From Chthonomonas sp. UBA1950 (GTDB lineage: Bacteria > Armatimonadota > Fimbriimonadia > Fimbriimonadales > Fimbriimonadaceae), in NCBI GenBank assembly GCA_002336105.1, contig DDEQ01000034.1, positions 93,851 through 157,850 on the forward strand: DNA of 64,000 nt. The letters run 5' to 3'. Both the position numbers and the translations under genes were made by a program. Numbering within the stretch: position 1 is the stretch's first letter; every line of letters begins with the position of its first letter. Of this stretch, positions 19,610 to 29,499 are shown piece by piece. The notes under the pieces were generated by a model. It worked only from the letters and a program-made list of their open reading frames with translations, had not been told where the DNA came from and searched no databases.

Positions 19610-20125
19610 ATGTCATTGCTGAGCGCGAAAATCGGTGCAAATGCCCCTGAAGTCTTCAATACCGTCATCGAGATCCCAAGAGGCAGCTCGAACAAGTATG
19701 AAGTCAACGAGGAAGATGGTCTGATCTACCTAGATCGCGTGCTTTATTCTCCACTGTTCTATCCGTTCGACTACGGCTATATCCCTCAGACACGATATCT
19801 GGATGGCGACCCGCTCGACGTTCTTGTCATTCTCTCGCATCCGACATTTCCGGGTTGCATCATCGAGGCGAGCGCCATTGGCGTGATGCGGATGTCTGAC
19901 GAGAAAGGTCCGGACGAGAAAATCCTTGCCGTAGCTAAGAAAGACCCAAGATTTGGTTATCGAGATTCCCTCCACCAGCTCAATGAGCACACTCTCAAAG
20001 AGATCACCCACTTTTTTGAGGTTTACAAGCAGCTTGAAGAGAAGTCTGTTGAGATCGAAGGCTGGTATGGCCGAGATATGGCAGTTCAACTCATCGAAAC
20101 CTATCGAACTGATAGGCAAAGTTAA
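19610..20125 (+). CDS. ppa: Inorganic pyrophosphatase
   Basis: Soluble family I pyrophosphatase, pulling biosynthetic reactions forward by hydrolysing PPi. Starting at ATG 19610 gives 171 residues, the usual size; a TTG at 19574 would add 12 residues. Seen: FNTVIEIPRGSSNKYEV with active-site Lys, LYSPLFYPFDYGYIPQT, the signature DGDPLDVLVI with its metal-binding aspartates near residue 65, and KKDPRFGYRDSLHQL. A very strong terminator lies about 120 bp downstream, beyond an oppositely oriented tRNA-Glu gene. Confidence 0.95.
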   Translation: MSLLSAKIGANAPEVFNTVIEIPRGSSNKYEVNEEDGLIYLDRVLYSPLFYPFDYGYIPQTRYLDGDPLDVLVILSHPTFPGCIIEASAIGVMRMSDEKGPDEKILAVAKKDPRFGYRDSLHQLNEHTLKEITHFFEVYKQLEEKSVEIEGWYGRDMAVQLIETYRTDRQS

Positions 20126-20130
20126 AGGAG

Positions 20131-20206
20131 TGGTAGCCCGGACGGGACTTGAACCCGCGACCTCCGCCTTGAAAGGGCGGCATCCTAACCACTAGACGAC
20201 CGGGCC
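20131..20206 (-). tRNA. tRNA-Glu (anticodon UUC)
   Basis: 76-nt cloverleaf read on the minus strand, with CCA encoded. The acceptor pairs GGCCCGG with CCGGGCT (one G-U), the anticodon stem CCGCC/GGCGG frames the loop CTTTCAA with anticodon UUC, and the T-loop is TTCAAGT. A TAATAT that could be the -10 element ends 10 bases upstream of the 5' end (20217-20222). The tRNA is antisense to the read-through region of ppa. Confidence 0.96.
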
Positions 20207-20247
20207 AGACAGAGAGATATTATGACTGATCTGTCGACGAGAAATCA

Positions 20248-20287
20248 CAGCCCCGACCACAAAGATTGTGGTCGGGGCTGTTTTTTT
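20248..20287 (+). terminator. Strong intrinsic terminator (15-bp perfect stem and T7)
   Basis: CAGCCCCGACCACAA (20248-20262), loop AGA, then the exact complement (20266-20280) followed by seven T. On the plus strand this ends transcription from ppa through the antisense tRNA-Glu. It also lies at the 3' end of the leftward GH42 gene, but on that strand no T-tract follows the stem. Confidence 0.92.
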
Positions 20288-20290
20288 GAG

Positions 20291-22306
20291 CTAACGCTTG
20301 GGAACCAAGACTGCACTGCCATAAGGCTGCATTACAAGACCGTTTGAAACTTCGGCGCCATCAACCAAGTTCGTCCAATTACCATCAAGATCGAACGGAG
20401 TCAATGTTGAGTTTAGGTTTATGGCTATCAATGCGTTACCACGTTTTTGAACGTTAACTCCCTTGGGGATTTCTTCAACAGCACGTTGTAAACCTGTTTC
20501 GCTGATCAAGTTGTTTACAACATCGTTCGTCAGCGCCCCAGTTGAACGCGATGCAACGAAGATCGCCTTTCCTGCACCAACGTTGTTCACTGTTATGGCA
20601 GGTTGTCCAGAGTAATAATCCTCGCCGTAAACAGCAACGGCTTCAGCACCTTCTAGATGAATGATTTCTGCGTAATGCTGGCACTTATAGCTTTGGCATA
20701 GTCCTAACGCGTTTGCGTCAGGCAGGATGGTTTGTGCGGTGTTGTCAAGCAAAATGTCCATCTCTTCAGCCCAGATTCCCAGTAGCTTTCTGAGCGGTCC
20801 AGGGAAACCTGTCGTGTACGCAAGTGTTGTTTCGTCAACCCAACCCGATAAATAGGTCGTAACAAAAACTCCGCCTTCTTCGACGAACTTGGTCACTCGA
20901 TCGGCGAAACCGTCGCGGATCATGTAGCTCATCGGAGCAATTACAAGTTTGTAACCGCTCAGATCGCCGGTTTGGTCGATGATGTGAGTCGCTACACCAG
21001 CCTCCCAAAGCGGACGGTACCACTCGATACAAGTCTGCTCGTAGTCTTTGTTAGCATTTCTCGGCCCAGCAGCGCCGTCAATTGCCCACCGGTTTGGCCA
21101 GTCAAAAACCACCGCTGCCGACGCTGGTTCGACGACTCCGATCAGTTCTTTAATGTCAACAAGAGTTTTTCCTAGCTTCGTTACCTCTCTGAATACTCGG
21201 TTGTTCTCGTCTCCCGTGTGGTCAACAAAGGCGCCGTGATGCTGTTCACAACTACCTCTTCCCTTTCTAAACTGAAAATGAAGTACTGCATCCGAACCAT
21301 GAGCAACGGCTTGAAGGCCAGTCAGCATATGCATGTCGTTTCGCTTAGGACGACAATGTGCCTGCCAGTTGGTCACGCTTGGCGTGCATTCCATAAGCAA
21401 CCAAGGGCGGTCGGGCTTCATCGCCCGATACTGATCGTGGACAAACGCAGTGCTTACCGCGACATGCGTATCGTCATGTTGGTGCCACTGTGGGTAGGCG
21501 TCCCATGAAATGACGTCTAGGCGCTTAGCAAGTTCCCAGTAGTCATAGTCATTGAACAGTGTCATGAAATTCGCGGTAACAGGTTTATCTGGGCTAATTC
21601 GTCGGATCGGCGCACATTCAACCTCGATGAAATCAGCGACTTGCTCGGTCATAAATCGCCGCCAATCAACGAGCATGCCGTTGACAGTGCCATCAATGCT
21701 TTGCACCTGCGACCAGTCTGTAAACGTGTGACTCCAGAAGTTGCACCACCAAGACTCGTTAAGTTGATCGAGCGTCCCGTATTTTTTCTGGAGCCATGAT
21801 CGAAACTCTGCCATACAGAGGTCGCAATAGCAATAGCCACCGTACTCATTCGAGATGTGCCACATCAGGAGGGCCGGATGGTCCTTGTACCGCTCAGCCA
21901 ACAAGGTGTTCATCTGAGTGACCTTCTCGCGATACACTGGCGATGTCATGCAGTGGTTGTGGCGACCGCCTTGTCCTTCGCGCCGTCCTTCGCTGTCGAC
22001 TCGGCGAATCTCTTCATACTTGTAGGCCATCCAGTTTGGCTTTGCTCCACTTGGAGTCGCGAGGATCACTTTTTGGCCATTCTTGTGCAGCGAATCCATT
22101 CGCTCGTCCATCCAATCGAAGTTAAACTTCCCTTCTTCTGGTTCAAGCGTTGCCCAAGCAAATATGCCCAAGCTCACTGCGTTCGTGTGACTCAACGTCA
22201 TTAACCGAAGATCTTCTTGCAGAACGTCGGGATATTTCAACCACTGGTCCGGATTGTAGTCTCCACCAAATAAGAACGCGTCTAGATTGAGTCGCGGATT
22301 CGCCAT
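20291..22306 (-). CDS. Beta-galactosidase, glycoside hydrolase family 42
   Basis: About 671 residues, normal GH42 length, starting at ATG 22306 (MANPRLNL); a 15-residue longer frame is possible. FGGDYNPDQW at the N-terminus is the family hallmark. The acid/base Glu is in HISNEYGG near residue 152 and the nucleophile Glu in LLMECTPS near 304. The four cysteines of the GH42 zinc cluster are present (HNHCMTSP and YCYCDLC). Beta-galactosidase trimerisation and C-terminal domains follow. No signal peptide, so it acts in the cytoplasm on galacto-oligosaccharides or arabinogalactan pieces. Confidence 0.94.
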   Translation of the reverse strand: MANPRLNLDAFLFGGDYNPDQWLKYPDVLQEDLRLMTLSHTNAVSLGIFAWATLEPEEGKFNFDWMDERMDSLHKNGQKVILATPSGAKPNWMAYKYEEIRRVDSEGRREGQGGRHNHCMTSPVYREKVTQMNTLLAERYKDHPALLMWHISNEYGGYCYCDLCMAEFRSWLQKKYGTLDQLNESWWCNFWSHTFTDWSQVQSIDGTVNGMLVDWRRFMTEQVADFIEVECAPIRRISPDKPVTANFMTLFNDYDYWELAKRLDVISWDAYPQWHQHDDTHVAVSTAFVHDQYRAMKPDRPWLLMECTPSVTNWQAHCRPKRNDMHMLTGLQAVAHGSDAVLHFQFRKGRGSCEQHHGAFVDHTGDENNRVFREVTKLGKTLVDIKELIGVVEPASAAVVFDWPNRWAIDGAAGPRNANKDYEQTCIEWYRPLWEAGVATHIIDQTGDLSGYKLVIAPMSYMIRDGFADRVTKFVEEGGVFVTTYLSGWVDETTLAYTTGFPGPLRKLLGIWAEEMDILLDNTAQTILPDANALGLCQSYKCQHYAEIIHLEGAEAVAVYGEDYYSGQPAITVNNVGAGKAIFVASRSTGALTNDVVNNLISETGLQRAVEEIPKGVNVQKRGNALIAINLNSTLTPFDLDGNWTNLVDGAEVSNGLVMQPYGSAVLVPKR

Positions 22307-22360
22307 TTCACGAAGATAACAGATTGGTAGCGACGGTTGCCACGATGACAATTGCGGCTT

Positions 22361-24310
22361 TTAGGCCGCTTCACCGTACCTTTCCAGCATCGTCACGATC
22401 TCAGGGTCATACCTTCCGCTATCTAGAATAAGTGACCGACCACCGTCTACATCGAGTGCAAGCAAAACATCAAGGGCACGGGCCAACAATGGGATCTTGG
22501 CGTTCCCCATTGGTTTTGGCCCCTGACCGTCGTATCTCTCTCCGAGTCTCATCAGCGACGGCAACAAAAGTCTGAACTCACTTGCTGATTCCATAGCTTC
22601 GAGTTCAACACGATCATCGCATTGGGCTGCTCTCTGGTAGGTAGGGGCGATCAAGATCAAGGCCTCCAGGATCGAACGCTGCGATTCGCTGAGTCGTAGC
22701 GATTCGGACAGCCATTCCAGTTCCTTTCGAAGTCTCTCTAGACGAGCTTCACTTTCTTTCCACTCGATAGGGTGGACCCACCCTTTGAGGGCGTCAAGTG
22801 ACACTACATTTCGTCTTGGCGATGGTTCGTAACCGCCATCGCTCATGACGACTCGGTTTCGGCCTCCTCGTTTCGCCTCGTAGAGGGCGTTGTCGGCCGC
22901 CTTTAACAGGGCTGAACCTTCAGAGGACGTATGAGGGTAAGTGGCGCACCCGAGACTCACGGTGACGTGAGTCATTCGCCCCGAACGGGTCACGAAAGGT
23001 GAATCTTCCACCTTCTGCCGAATTCTCTCGGCAACCGAAAGAGTTCCATCCGGACCGCTACCAGGCATGATGACGGTGAATTCTTCGCCGCCATATCTAG
23101 CTGCCATGTCATAGGGCCGTAAACATCCTTTGATCGCCTCGGCAACCAGTTTGAGGACTTCGTCGCCTGCATCATGCCCTTCTTCTTCGTTGAACGACCT
23201 AAAATGATCGACGTCAAGCATGATCAAACCGAGCCCTTGCCCCGTTCGTTCTGCTTCGCTCATTCGCTGGTGTAAAAACTCGTGAAGCGATCGATGGTTT
23301 GATAAACCCGTGAGTGCATCATGGGACGCGAGTCTTTCGAAGTTCTCGAACAACATGGCGCCGTTAAGAGTAAGCGCCAGGTGTTCAGCCACAGTGACGA
23401 AGAGTTCCTCGTTTTCCTCAAAGTGCTGATCGTCTTCCCTGCCGACCAGTTCCAGAACGCCGAGCAGTTTGTCAGAGATGACTAACGGATGAACACTCAT
23501 TCCGCCGGGCTTCAAATAGCAAAACTTTGCCTCAAGATTCGAGGTCAATACGTGCGAGCTAACGTTGGAAACATTGAATGGTTGTCTCGTCGCCGAAACA
23601 AGTTCTGCTGCACATCCTGGTGAATGCGACTCGCACGCTAGCCAATTCAGCGCTTGCGAACCTAGTCGATTAGCCCCGACACTTGCGGCAAGCTTCAAAG
23701 CACTGTCTTCGGGATTTACCGTCCACAAAAGAACGGCTGCTAACTCTGTCGCAGACGCAATTTCGTGGGCCGCAGCAACGCACATGGGCAGCATGTTTTG
23801 GTTCATGCTGAGTGCTTTGCCAAGACGCTTGAGCGCGTTCGCAGTTCTCCAACTTTTGCTAGCCTGCTTCTTAGCCGTTTTCTCCTCAAGGGCATTCACG
23901 ATGAGGACAAAGACATCCGACGTGCCTTCGATAGCCATGCCGCTACTAAAATAGCGGTAACCGTCAAGATAAAGCGCCCCATGACTCCCCTGATAGCTCC
24001 CTTCCAGAAGTGCTCCAATTGGAGATTCCAAGACGCTTGAGTGAGCTTTGAAGTAGGCGATTCGACGAGCAAGGCCCCATGTTGCTTTTGGATACCCTAG
24101 AGGATCCAAAATAGCGACCCCAATCCCCTCGGGATCTAGAGACGCAAGAAAACCTGGATTAGGAAGGTCCAGAACAAGACTTCCTCCCCCCTCAATTGGC
24201 ATAGATAGCGGAAACCCCTGGCCACCATCTTTCCTACGATCCTCGATCGTTCGGATGCCAAATTCTCTTAATTGCTCGAGGAGCACCTCGATTTTCGCGT
24301 AATCGCCCAC
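22361..24310 (-). CDS. GAF-GGDEF diguanylate cyclase
   Basis: 649-residue signalling enzyme making cyclic di-GMP. An unassigned N-terminal sensor region (about 1-160) is followed by a GAF domain (about 175-325, LAAVLLWTVNPEDSALKLAASVG in part), then GGDEF with DVDHFRSFNEEEGHDAGDEVL and the active site GGEEF near 407. RPYD five residues before GGEEF is the RxxD inhibitory site, so product feedback is likely. About 150 residues after the GGDEF domain match nothing I know. The start is GTG 24310, with no clear ribosome site. No membrane segment is visible. Confidence 0.92.
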   Translation of the reverse strand: MGDYAKIEVLLEQLREFGIRTIEDRRKDGGQGFPLSMPIEGGGSLVLDLPNPGFLASLDPEGIGVAILDPLGYPKATWGLARRIAYFKAHSSVLESPIGALLEGSYQGSHGALYLDGYRYFSSGMAIEGTSDVFVLIVNALEEKTAKKQASKSWRTANALKRLGKALSMNQNMLPMCVAAAHEIASATELAAVLLWTVNPEDSALKLAASVGANRLGSQALNWLACESHSPGCAAELVSATRQPFNVSNVSSHVLTSNLEAKFCYLKPGGMSVHPLVISDKLLGVLELVGREDDQHFEENEELFVTVAEHLALTLNGAMLFENFERLASHDALTGLSNHRSLHEFLHQRMSEAERTGQGLGLIMLDVDHFRSFNEEEGHDAGDEVLKLVAEAIKGCLRPYDMAARYGGEEFTVIMPGSGPDGTLSVAERIRQKVEDSPFVTRSGRMTHVTVSLGCATYPHTSSEGSALLKAADNALYEAKRGGRNRVVMSDGGYEPSPRRNVVSLDALKGWVHPIEWKESEARLERLRKELEWLSESLRLSESQRSILEALILIAPTYQRAAQCDDRVELEAMESASEFRLLLPSLMRLGERYDGQGPKPMGNAKIPLLARALDVLLALDVDGGRSLILDSGRYDPEIVTMLERYGEAA

Positions 24311-24415
24311 TCATTCATGTTTATCGGCGAACGAATCGTTCAACCTAACGTTATAAACAAACAAGTCGCCATATTGTTCGAAAAAACAACTATGGTTACG
24401 AGGTTGCCCACACAC

Positions 24416-26188
24416 ATGAAAGTTGGAAGATATTGGGTAGTGTCTGCCGTTGTTGGCTTCGTCCTGGCAGGCTGTGGTGGTAGTGGCGGCGGCGGAACTT
24501 CTGGCGCAACCCTGACATATAATACGGACTGGACTGGCGCGCCCGGAGATGCAGTCGAGACAGTTACGATTTACAACGGCGCAAATGTCCAGGTTGCCCA
24601 ACAAGCTCTGACAAGTGCTCTGGGGTCTACGCTTAACTTTCGCGGCCTACCGTCTGGAAGTCTGCATGTTAAAGCCGTCATGACGAGTGGTTCTACCGAG
24701 TTAGGACGAGTCGAAACGAATGTCTCATCTAGCCCGTTCATGACGCTTAACACGGTCTACACAGGAACGACAGCAAACGTCACTGTCACCCCATCGAATA
24801 CAACCGTAGCAATTGATGGATCCGTACAGCTATCGGCCTCATCGTTAACAAGCGCAGATTTTTACATTTTCAAAAAAAGCTCCGATTACTCTTGGTCGAT
24901 CTCCGGTTCGGCTGCCACGTTAAATTCATCGACAGGAGTTGTGACTGGAGTGTCGACTGGGGTAGTCACGGTCACAGCGACTGACGGAACCAAATCCGGA
25001 ACTTCGACAGTTAGCGTTGTTTCCGACACCCCTGTTCGCGGCAAGTGGACTATCATGGTCTACTTAAACGCCGCAAACTCTCTTTATCCCTATGCACAAC
25101 CTAACATCAATCAGATGCTTCAGGCGGCATACAACCCTGATGTTCGATTTGTCGTCCAGTGGAAGCAATTTAAGGACCCAACCGGCGTAAATGGAAGCAC
25201 AAATCCATCATTCGAAGGCACACGTCGTTACCTGCTCCAACATGATTCGGCTACTTCGACTTCTGCAGCTTCACTCATTCAAGATCTCGGTACCTCGGTG
25301 GACATGGGTAGTCCTGCGACGCTCACAAACTTTGTTTCTTGGGCGCAGACCAAGTATCCAGCGGATCACTACGTTTTGATTCTATGGAGCCACGGCAATG
25401 GCTGGAGATCAAAGCGTGTTTTTTATGCCAATCCGACCCGAGGCATTACGTACGACGAACAATCAGGAAACCACATCGCCACCTATCAACTGGCTAACGC
25501 GTTAGGCAGCAGCCACATCGATATTCTAGGTTTCGATGCCTGCTTAATGCAAATGCTCGAAGTGGGTTACGGACTACAAGGAAACGTCGATTACATGGCC
25601 GCAAGCGAAGACCTAGTTCCTGCCGCAGGATATCCATACAACAAGGTGTTCAAGCCATTTGCCGACAATCCTGACGATACGCCAGCGAACCTTTCGAAGA
25701 ATTTTGTAACAGCGATGACAAGCACTTACACTTCGGGGTGGAACATCCAGGAGAGCGTCATCGACATGAGTAAAATAGGCGCACTGGCAACTGCGATTGA
25801 CACATTCGGTACAGCCCTTTTGAATGATGAGACCAGCTTTAACACCCTCATGCCAGCGGTTAGGAGTGCATCGTTCAAGTTCGGCGAGACGGGAGACGGT
25901 TATTACTTCTACGACCTTGCCGACATCGCTACAAGGATCAAGAACACCTCGGTTGTGCCGAGCGTAAAATCGAGCGCAGACTCAGTGCTCACTGCAGTCG
26001 ATAACGCGATCCTATGGAATGGAACCTTAGCTGGAGACACATCCAACCCTTATCACGGCTTGGTTAAAGGGATAGCAATCGACTTCGAAGCAAAACTTAA
26101 AGGGCCGCCAGCTTCGACCGGTGTTTACCTCAGCTTGCCACTCGCAAGAGACACTTCGTGGGATGCTGTTTTGCAAGCAGCCCCGTAG
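24416..26188 (+). CDS. Clostripain-like (C11) cysteine peptidase lipoprotein with Ig-like domain
   Basis: Exported lipoprotein of about 590 residues. I start at ATG 24416, giving a short basic N-terminus and the lipobox VLAGC with Cys at 20; ATG 24392 is possible. After a Gly/Ser linker and a beta domain comes a BIG2-like Ig domain (VTVTPSNTTVAIDGSVQLSA to VVTVTATDGTKSGTSTVSVV in outline). The peptidase domain begins WTIMVYLNAAN. The catalytic His is in LWSHGNGW and the catalytic Cys in GFDACLMQMLEV, as in clostripain (Arg-specific). A terminator follows the stop by 20 bp. Confidence 0.88.
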   Translation: MKVGRYWVVSAVVGFVLAGCGGSGGGGTSGATLTYNTDWTGAPGDAVETVTIYNGANVQVAQQALTSALGSTLNFRGLPSGSLHVKAVMTSGSTELGRVETNVSSSPFMTLNTVYTGTTANVTVTPSNTTVAIDGSVQLSASSLTSADFYIFKKSSDYSWSISGSAATLNSSTGVVTGVSTGVVTVTATDGTKSGTSTVSVVSDTPVRGKWTIMVYLNAANSLYPYAQPNINQMLQAAYNPDVRFVVQWKQFKDPTGVNGSTNPSFEGTRRYLLQHDSATSTSAASLIQDLGTSVDMGSPATLTNFVSWAQTKYPADHYVLILWSHGNGWRSKRVFYANPTRGITYDEQSGNHIATYQLANALGSSHIDILGFDACLMQMLEVGYGLQGNVDYMAASEDLVPAAGYPYNKVFKPFADNPDDTPANLSKNFVTAMTSTYTSGWNIQESVIDMSKIGALATAIDTFGTALLNDETSFNTLMPAVRSASFKFGETGDGYYFYDLADIATRIKNTSVVPSVKSSADSVLTAVDNAILWNGTLAGDTSNPYHGLVKGIAIDFEAKLKGPPASTGVYLSLPLARDTSWDAVLQAAP

Positions 26189-26208
26189 CGAGAAAATCAC
26201 ACCATTCA

Positions 26209-26247
26209 GACCTTCCTAACCTCTCGACGGTTGGGGAGGTCTTTTTT
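26209..26247 (+). terminator. Intrinsic terminator after the C11 peptidase gene
   Basis: GACCTTCCTAACC (26209-26221), a 7-base loop, then GGTTGGGGAGGTC (26229-26241) give a 13-bp stem with two G-U pairs, followed by six T. It sits 20 bp after the stop codon. Confidence 0.88.
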
Positions 26248-26381
26248 GTTACCTTGTTGTCATATCTTGGATGGACCTCAGTGGATGATTCCGAAGACGG
26301 GTTTTCTTCATCAGATTTGCCGATGATGACTGCACCTTCAACCGGGTACAAAGAATGGGGCAAGATCCCAGGAGTTATTTG

Positions 26382-27527
26382 ATGAAGGTGTTAGGAGTCG
26401 CGATGGTAGGTGCTGGGTTTATCGGCCCGGTGCATGTTGAAGCCCTAAAGAGATTGAACATTCCGGTTACTGGAATTCTCGGTGTTGATGAAGCTGAGAG
26501 TAAGAAAGCGGCGGCAGCCCTGAACCTGCCAAAAGCTTACGCTAACTTTGAGGAGGTCCTTGCCGATCCTGATGTGATCGCTGTTCACATTGCGACACCA
26601 AACAGACTCCATTTCCCTATGGCTAAGCAAGCACTTCAAGCTGGCAAGCATGTTTTTTGCGAGAAACCACTCTCGATGACATCCGCTGAGTCTGCTGAGC
26701 TTGTCGAGTTGGCAAAAAAGACTGGTTTGGTAGCTGCTGTGAACTATAACAACCGCTACTATCCGATCAACCTTCATACACGAAGGATGCGAGAGACGGG
26801 CAAGCTGGGGGAAATCTATCACGTTTGTGGTAGTTATGCTCAAGACTGGCTCTTTTACCAAACCGACTATAACTGGCGCGTTCTCGCTGAAGAAGGCGGC
26901 GAGCTAAGAGCTGTCTCCGACATCGGAACTCACTGGCTAGACCTTATTCACGCCGTAACAGGTCTGGAAGTTGAAGCGGTATTCGCAGATCTTAAAGTCG
27001 TATATCCGGTTCGCCTTCGACCAACAGGCGAAGTCGAGACCTTTAGCGGAAAGATGGCTTCGGAGGTGCAAACTGAACCTGTCAACATCACAACCGAAGA
27101 CTTCGGCACCATCCTGATTCGATTCAAAGGTGGCGCTCGAGGATCGCTCTGGGTGTCTCAGGTGACCGCGGGTAGAAAGAACTGCCTGAAGTATGAGATT
27201 GCCGGTTCAAACTGTGCCGTCGCTTGGGAGAGTGAGAAACCAAACGAGTTGTGGATTGGAAACCGAAACGAACCGAACCAGAACCTGCTCCGAGATCCTG
27301 CCCTGGTCGATCCAGCTGTTCGACAGTACATCTCCTTCCCAGGAGGTCACAACGAAGGATTCCCAGATTCTTTCAAACAGTGCTTCCGGTCGTTCTATAA
27401 CTACATCGAAGCCGGTGATTTTTCCGCTCCTGCGACATTCCCAACTTTCGCCGAGGGCCATCAGGAAATCTTAGTTTGCGAAGCGATTTTGCAGTCGCAC
27501 CGTGAGCAACGCTGGGTCACGGTTTAA
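26382..27527 (+). CDS. Gfo/Idh/MocA family NAD(P)-dependent oxidoreductase
   Basis: 381 residues from ATG 26382, chosen because AGGAG lies eight bases upstream; the longer frame from 26355 is unlikely. Rossmann fold [17 protein letters not shown] at the N-terminus, then the family hallmark [13 protein letters not shown] with catalytic Lys near residue 94, and [16 protein letters not shown] near 190 with the conserved His. Members oxidise or epimerise sugars and cyclitols such as inositol, glucose-derivatives or xylose. The substrate is unknown; glycosidases nearby suggest sugar use. Confidence 0.93.
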   Translation: MKVLGVAMVGAGFIGPVHVEALKRLNIPVTGILGVDEAESKKAAAALNLPKAYANFEEVLADPDVIAVHIATPNRLHFPMAKQALQAGKHVFCEKPLSMTSAESAELVELAKKTGLVAAVNYNNRYYPINLHTRRMRETGKLGEIYHVCGSYAQDWLFYQTDYNWRVLAEEGGELRAVSDIGTHWLDLIHAVTGLEVEAVFADLKVVYPVRLRPTGEVETFSGKMASEVQTEPVNITTEDFGTILIRFKGGARGSLWVSQVTAGRKNCLKYEIAGSNCAVAWESEKPNELWIGNRNEPNQNLLRDPALVDPAVRQYISFPGGHNEGFPDSFKQCFRSFYNYIEAGDFSAPATFPTFAEGHQEILVCEAILQSHREQRWVTV

Positions 27528-27540
27528 CCCATGCATTCAG

Positions 27541-27575
27541 GATTGGGCTCAAGACAAGGTGTTCTTGAGCCAATC
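27541..27575. terminator. Hairpin between convergent genes, possible bidirectional terminator
   Basis: GATTG-G-GCTCAAGA (27541-27554) pairs with TCTTGAGCCAATC (27563-27575), 13 bp with one bulged G. It fills most of the gap between two convergent stops. No T-tract follows on either strand, so termination is inferred. Confidence 0.5.
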
Positions 27576-27577
27576 CT

Positions 27578-28426
27578 CTAAAAGCGAAACAGAATTGAAA
27601 TCCTAAAGGCCCCGTACCCGATCATGCCGCTCTTCAGGCTATTTGCCACGGAGTCGCTCGGATCGTATAGCAAATAGGACCCAAGGGCGTGATCCATCGG
27701 TAGACCGTTTATAAAGAGATCACCACCCAACTGCAAAACGGCATTTTGGCTGACCTCGTAGGATGCCAAACCGCTCATTGAAAGCTTGAAATCAGTCCTA
27801 CGAAAGGTATTTGGCCCATTCCAAGTTTGAACCGCCATTCCCAGTTGTCCAGTGAGAGCAAGCTTGTCGCCAACGGGTTGCCGATTTCCAATAGTGAAGC
27901 GGTAAGCATCAGCGTATCCACTTGGCGAGGTTGTCACTGCATAGGAAGCTGAGTAGTCCCAATTTGCTTTTGAGTAAATAGCTGATAGCCGATCAATTCT
28001 TGGCCCGGAATAGATAGCCTTTGCATAGGTTGAGGATGAACTGGTAATTGCTGTGCCATCCCCAGGCCTGTCGGCATCCAGTTGGACCGCTACATCCGCA
28101 CCTACTGAGATGGGTGATCGCCACCTCAAGGAGTAATTCTTTGTCGTAGCTCGAAATCGGCTATTGGTCGTTCTTCCAAAAGCCGTCGCATCTGCTGATA
28201 TCAGCCAGAACGCCCAGGACGAACTGGGTGCAAATGCGAGATTGAATTCTCTGGAGAACAGCTCCCTTCCGTGAAACTGCCCATCAGAAACCGCGCCAGT
28301 CACAACTACGCTCCGATCCCACGAATGTGCCGTAAAGAACCGAGCCTCAGATAAGGAAGGTGTGTGATCCGCGTATGCGGTCCCTATCATTGCGAGTAGA
28401 GCAATCGATCCTGCACAGTGCTTCAT
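27578..28426 (-). CDS. Exported protein of unknown function, barrel-like
   Basis: 282 residues, family not recognised. Signal peptide MKHCAGSIALLAMIGTAYA, then strand-rich sequence with frequent aromatic and Ser/Thr residues (NYSLRWRSPISVGADVAVQLDAD in part) and a final FRISILFRF. The C-terminal aromatic signature suggests an outer-membrane beta-barrel. It lies directly downstream of the lipoprotein gene at 28511 with an 84-bp gap, so the two may be one cell-surface unit. Confidence 0.5.
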   Translation of the reverse strand: MKHCAGSIALLAMIGTAYADHTPSLSEARFFTAHSWDRSVVVTGAVSDGQFHGRELFSREFNLAFAPSSSWAFWLISADATAFGRTTNSRFRATTKNYSLRWRSPISVGADVAVQLDADRPGDGTAITSSSSTYAKAIYSGPRIDRLSAIYSKANWDYSASYAVTTSPSGYADAYRFTIGNRQPVGDKLALTGQLGMAVQTWNGPNTFRRTDFKLSMSGLASYEVSQNAVLQLGGDLFINGLPMDHALGSYLLYDPSDSVANSLKSGMIGYGAFRISILFRF

Positions 28427-28510
28427 TAATTCTCAGTGTTGTTAAGAGGTCCGGGTAGCCTGCGAAAAAAAGTGCAAGCTACCCGGAAAGTCATTGACGA
28501 TCTCCGACCC

Positions 28511-29302
28511 CTAGCCGGATTTCTGAACGAACAGGGATACTGATTCTACGCCAGTTGACGGAATACTTTGAGTTGAAAGGGATGTGAAGGTCGGTCGCTT
28601 GTTCGACGGAATATCCACAGTCTTTGAGACCGTAACCGTCTGACCACCAGCTACCCAGGTGATAACCAGTCGAGCATTCCAGCCTGTCATGTCATCTGGA
28701 TATGCCGTAAAATCAGCAATGACATAGCCGCTTGATAGAGATCCACCGTTTGTCGGGAGAGTCCCGAATAGGGTTGGCAGAATCAGCTTTCCGTTCGATG
28801 ACGTGTAACTTGAAAGCATCAAGTAGTCAGAGATTTTGAGATTCTTCTCAATAGTTCCTAAGGTGATAGAGTCATCGGTGCGACTTCTCGAACCCGATCC
28901 GATGTTGATTTCGTAGGCGCTTGTCGAGGCGGGCACAGCAAGATTCCCGCTGAGATACCCATTAACAAGGCTTAACCCCGTCTCGTTCCCGTTCACCGTA
29001 ATCAAGCCACTTGATCCAGTCGTGTTTAGAAGTGGAGTGTCTGTCGTCACGATGGCAACCTTTCCGACCGGTACAGTCATGTTGGCTGGTACCACTGCGG
29101 TATCCGTTCCAAACACTCTGGGAGTCGGAGTGGTTACCGAACTGATCGAGGACGTATTGTCGTAAGATCGACCAGTCACTGAACCCGTGAAATCGACAGT
29201 TGCTGCTGCGCTTGGGCCCGAGCCTCCGCATCCAGCAAGTAACAGCGAGGCAAGTAGCCCTCCAAGGGCCGGGCGATAAATAGTCTTTAGTGTCTTGAGC
29301 AT
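28511..29302 (-). CDS. Lipoprotein of unknown function
   Basis: About 263 residues from ATG 29302 (a longer frame starts at 29350). Basic N-terminus MLKTLKTIYRPALGG, hydrophobic stretch and lipobox LLLAGC, so it is probably a lipid-anchored surface protein. The mature part is rich in Ser, Thr, Gly and Val with no motif I can place; near the C-terminus VIADFTAYPDDMTGWNARLVI could be a beta-sandwich strand pair. The CGGSG start resembles that of the C11 peptidase lipoprotein at 24416. Confidence 0.55.
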   Translation of the reverse strand: MLKTLKTIYRPALGGLLASLLLAGCGGSGPSAAATVDFTGSVTGRSYDNTSSISSVTTPTPRVFGTDTAVVPANMTVPVGKVAIVTTDTPLLNTTGSSGLITVNGNETGLSLVNGYLSGNLAVPASTSAYEINIGSGSRSRTDDSITLGTIEKNLKISDYLMLSSYTSSNGKLILPTLFGTLPTNGGSLSSGYVIADFTAYPDDMTGWNARLVITWVAGGQTVTVSKTVDIPSNKRPTFTSLSTQSIPSTGVESVSLFVQKSG

Positions 29303-29425
29303 GGACCTAATCCCAACACGATCCCGAACCATCGGAAGATCGTCTTTCATAGTTATTGGAATCGAGCCAGCAAATTTACAGTCTGTTCATCATCACTATG
29401 AGAATTTTAACAACAATTAGTCACA

Positions 29426-29472
29426 TTAAAACGGATCAGGTTGAGAAGTGTCTATCTTTTCGACCTGATCCG
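29426..29472 (-). terminator. Intrinsic terminator for the GH116 gene
   Basis: Read on the minus strand, CGGATCAGGTCG (29472-29461) pairs with the segment at 29443-29432 to give a 12-bp stem with one G-U pair and a 17-base loop, followed by TTTT. It lies 28 bases after the stop of the leftward GH116 gene. Confidence 0.75.
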
Positions 29473-29499
29473 CTAATTGCCAGCTATTGATTTGATGAT

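Noticed and set aside
19953..20195. Open frame ending VARTGLEPATSALKG
   Set aside because: It runs over antisense tRNA-Glu and is an out-of-frame shadow of ppa.
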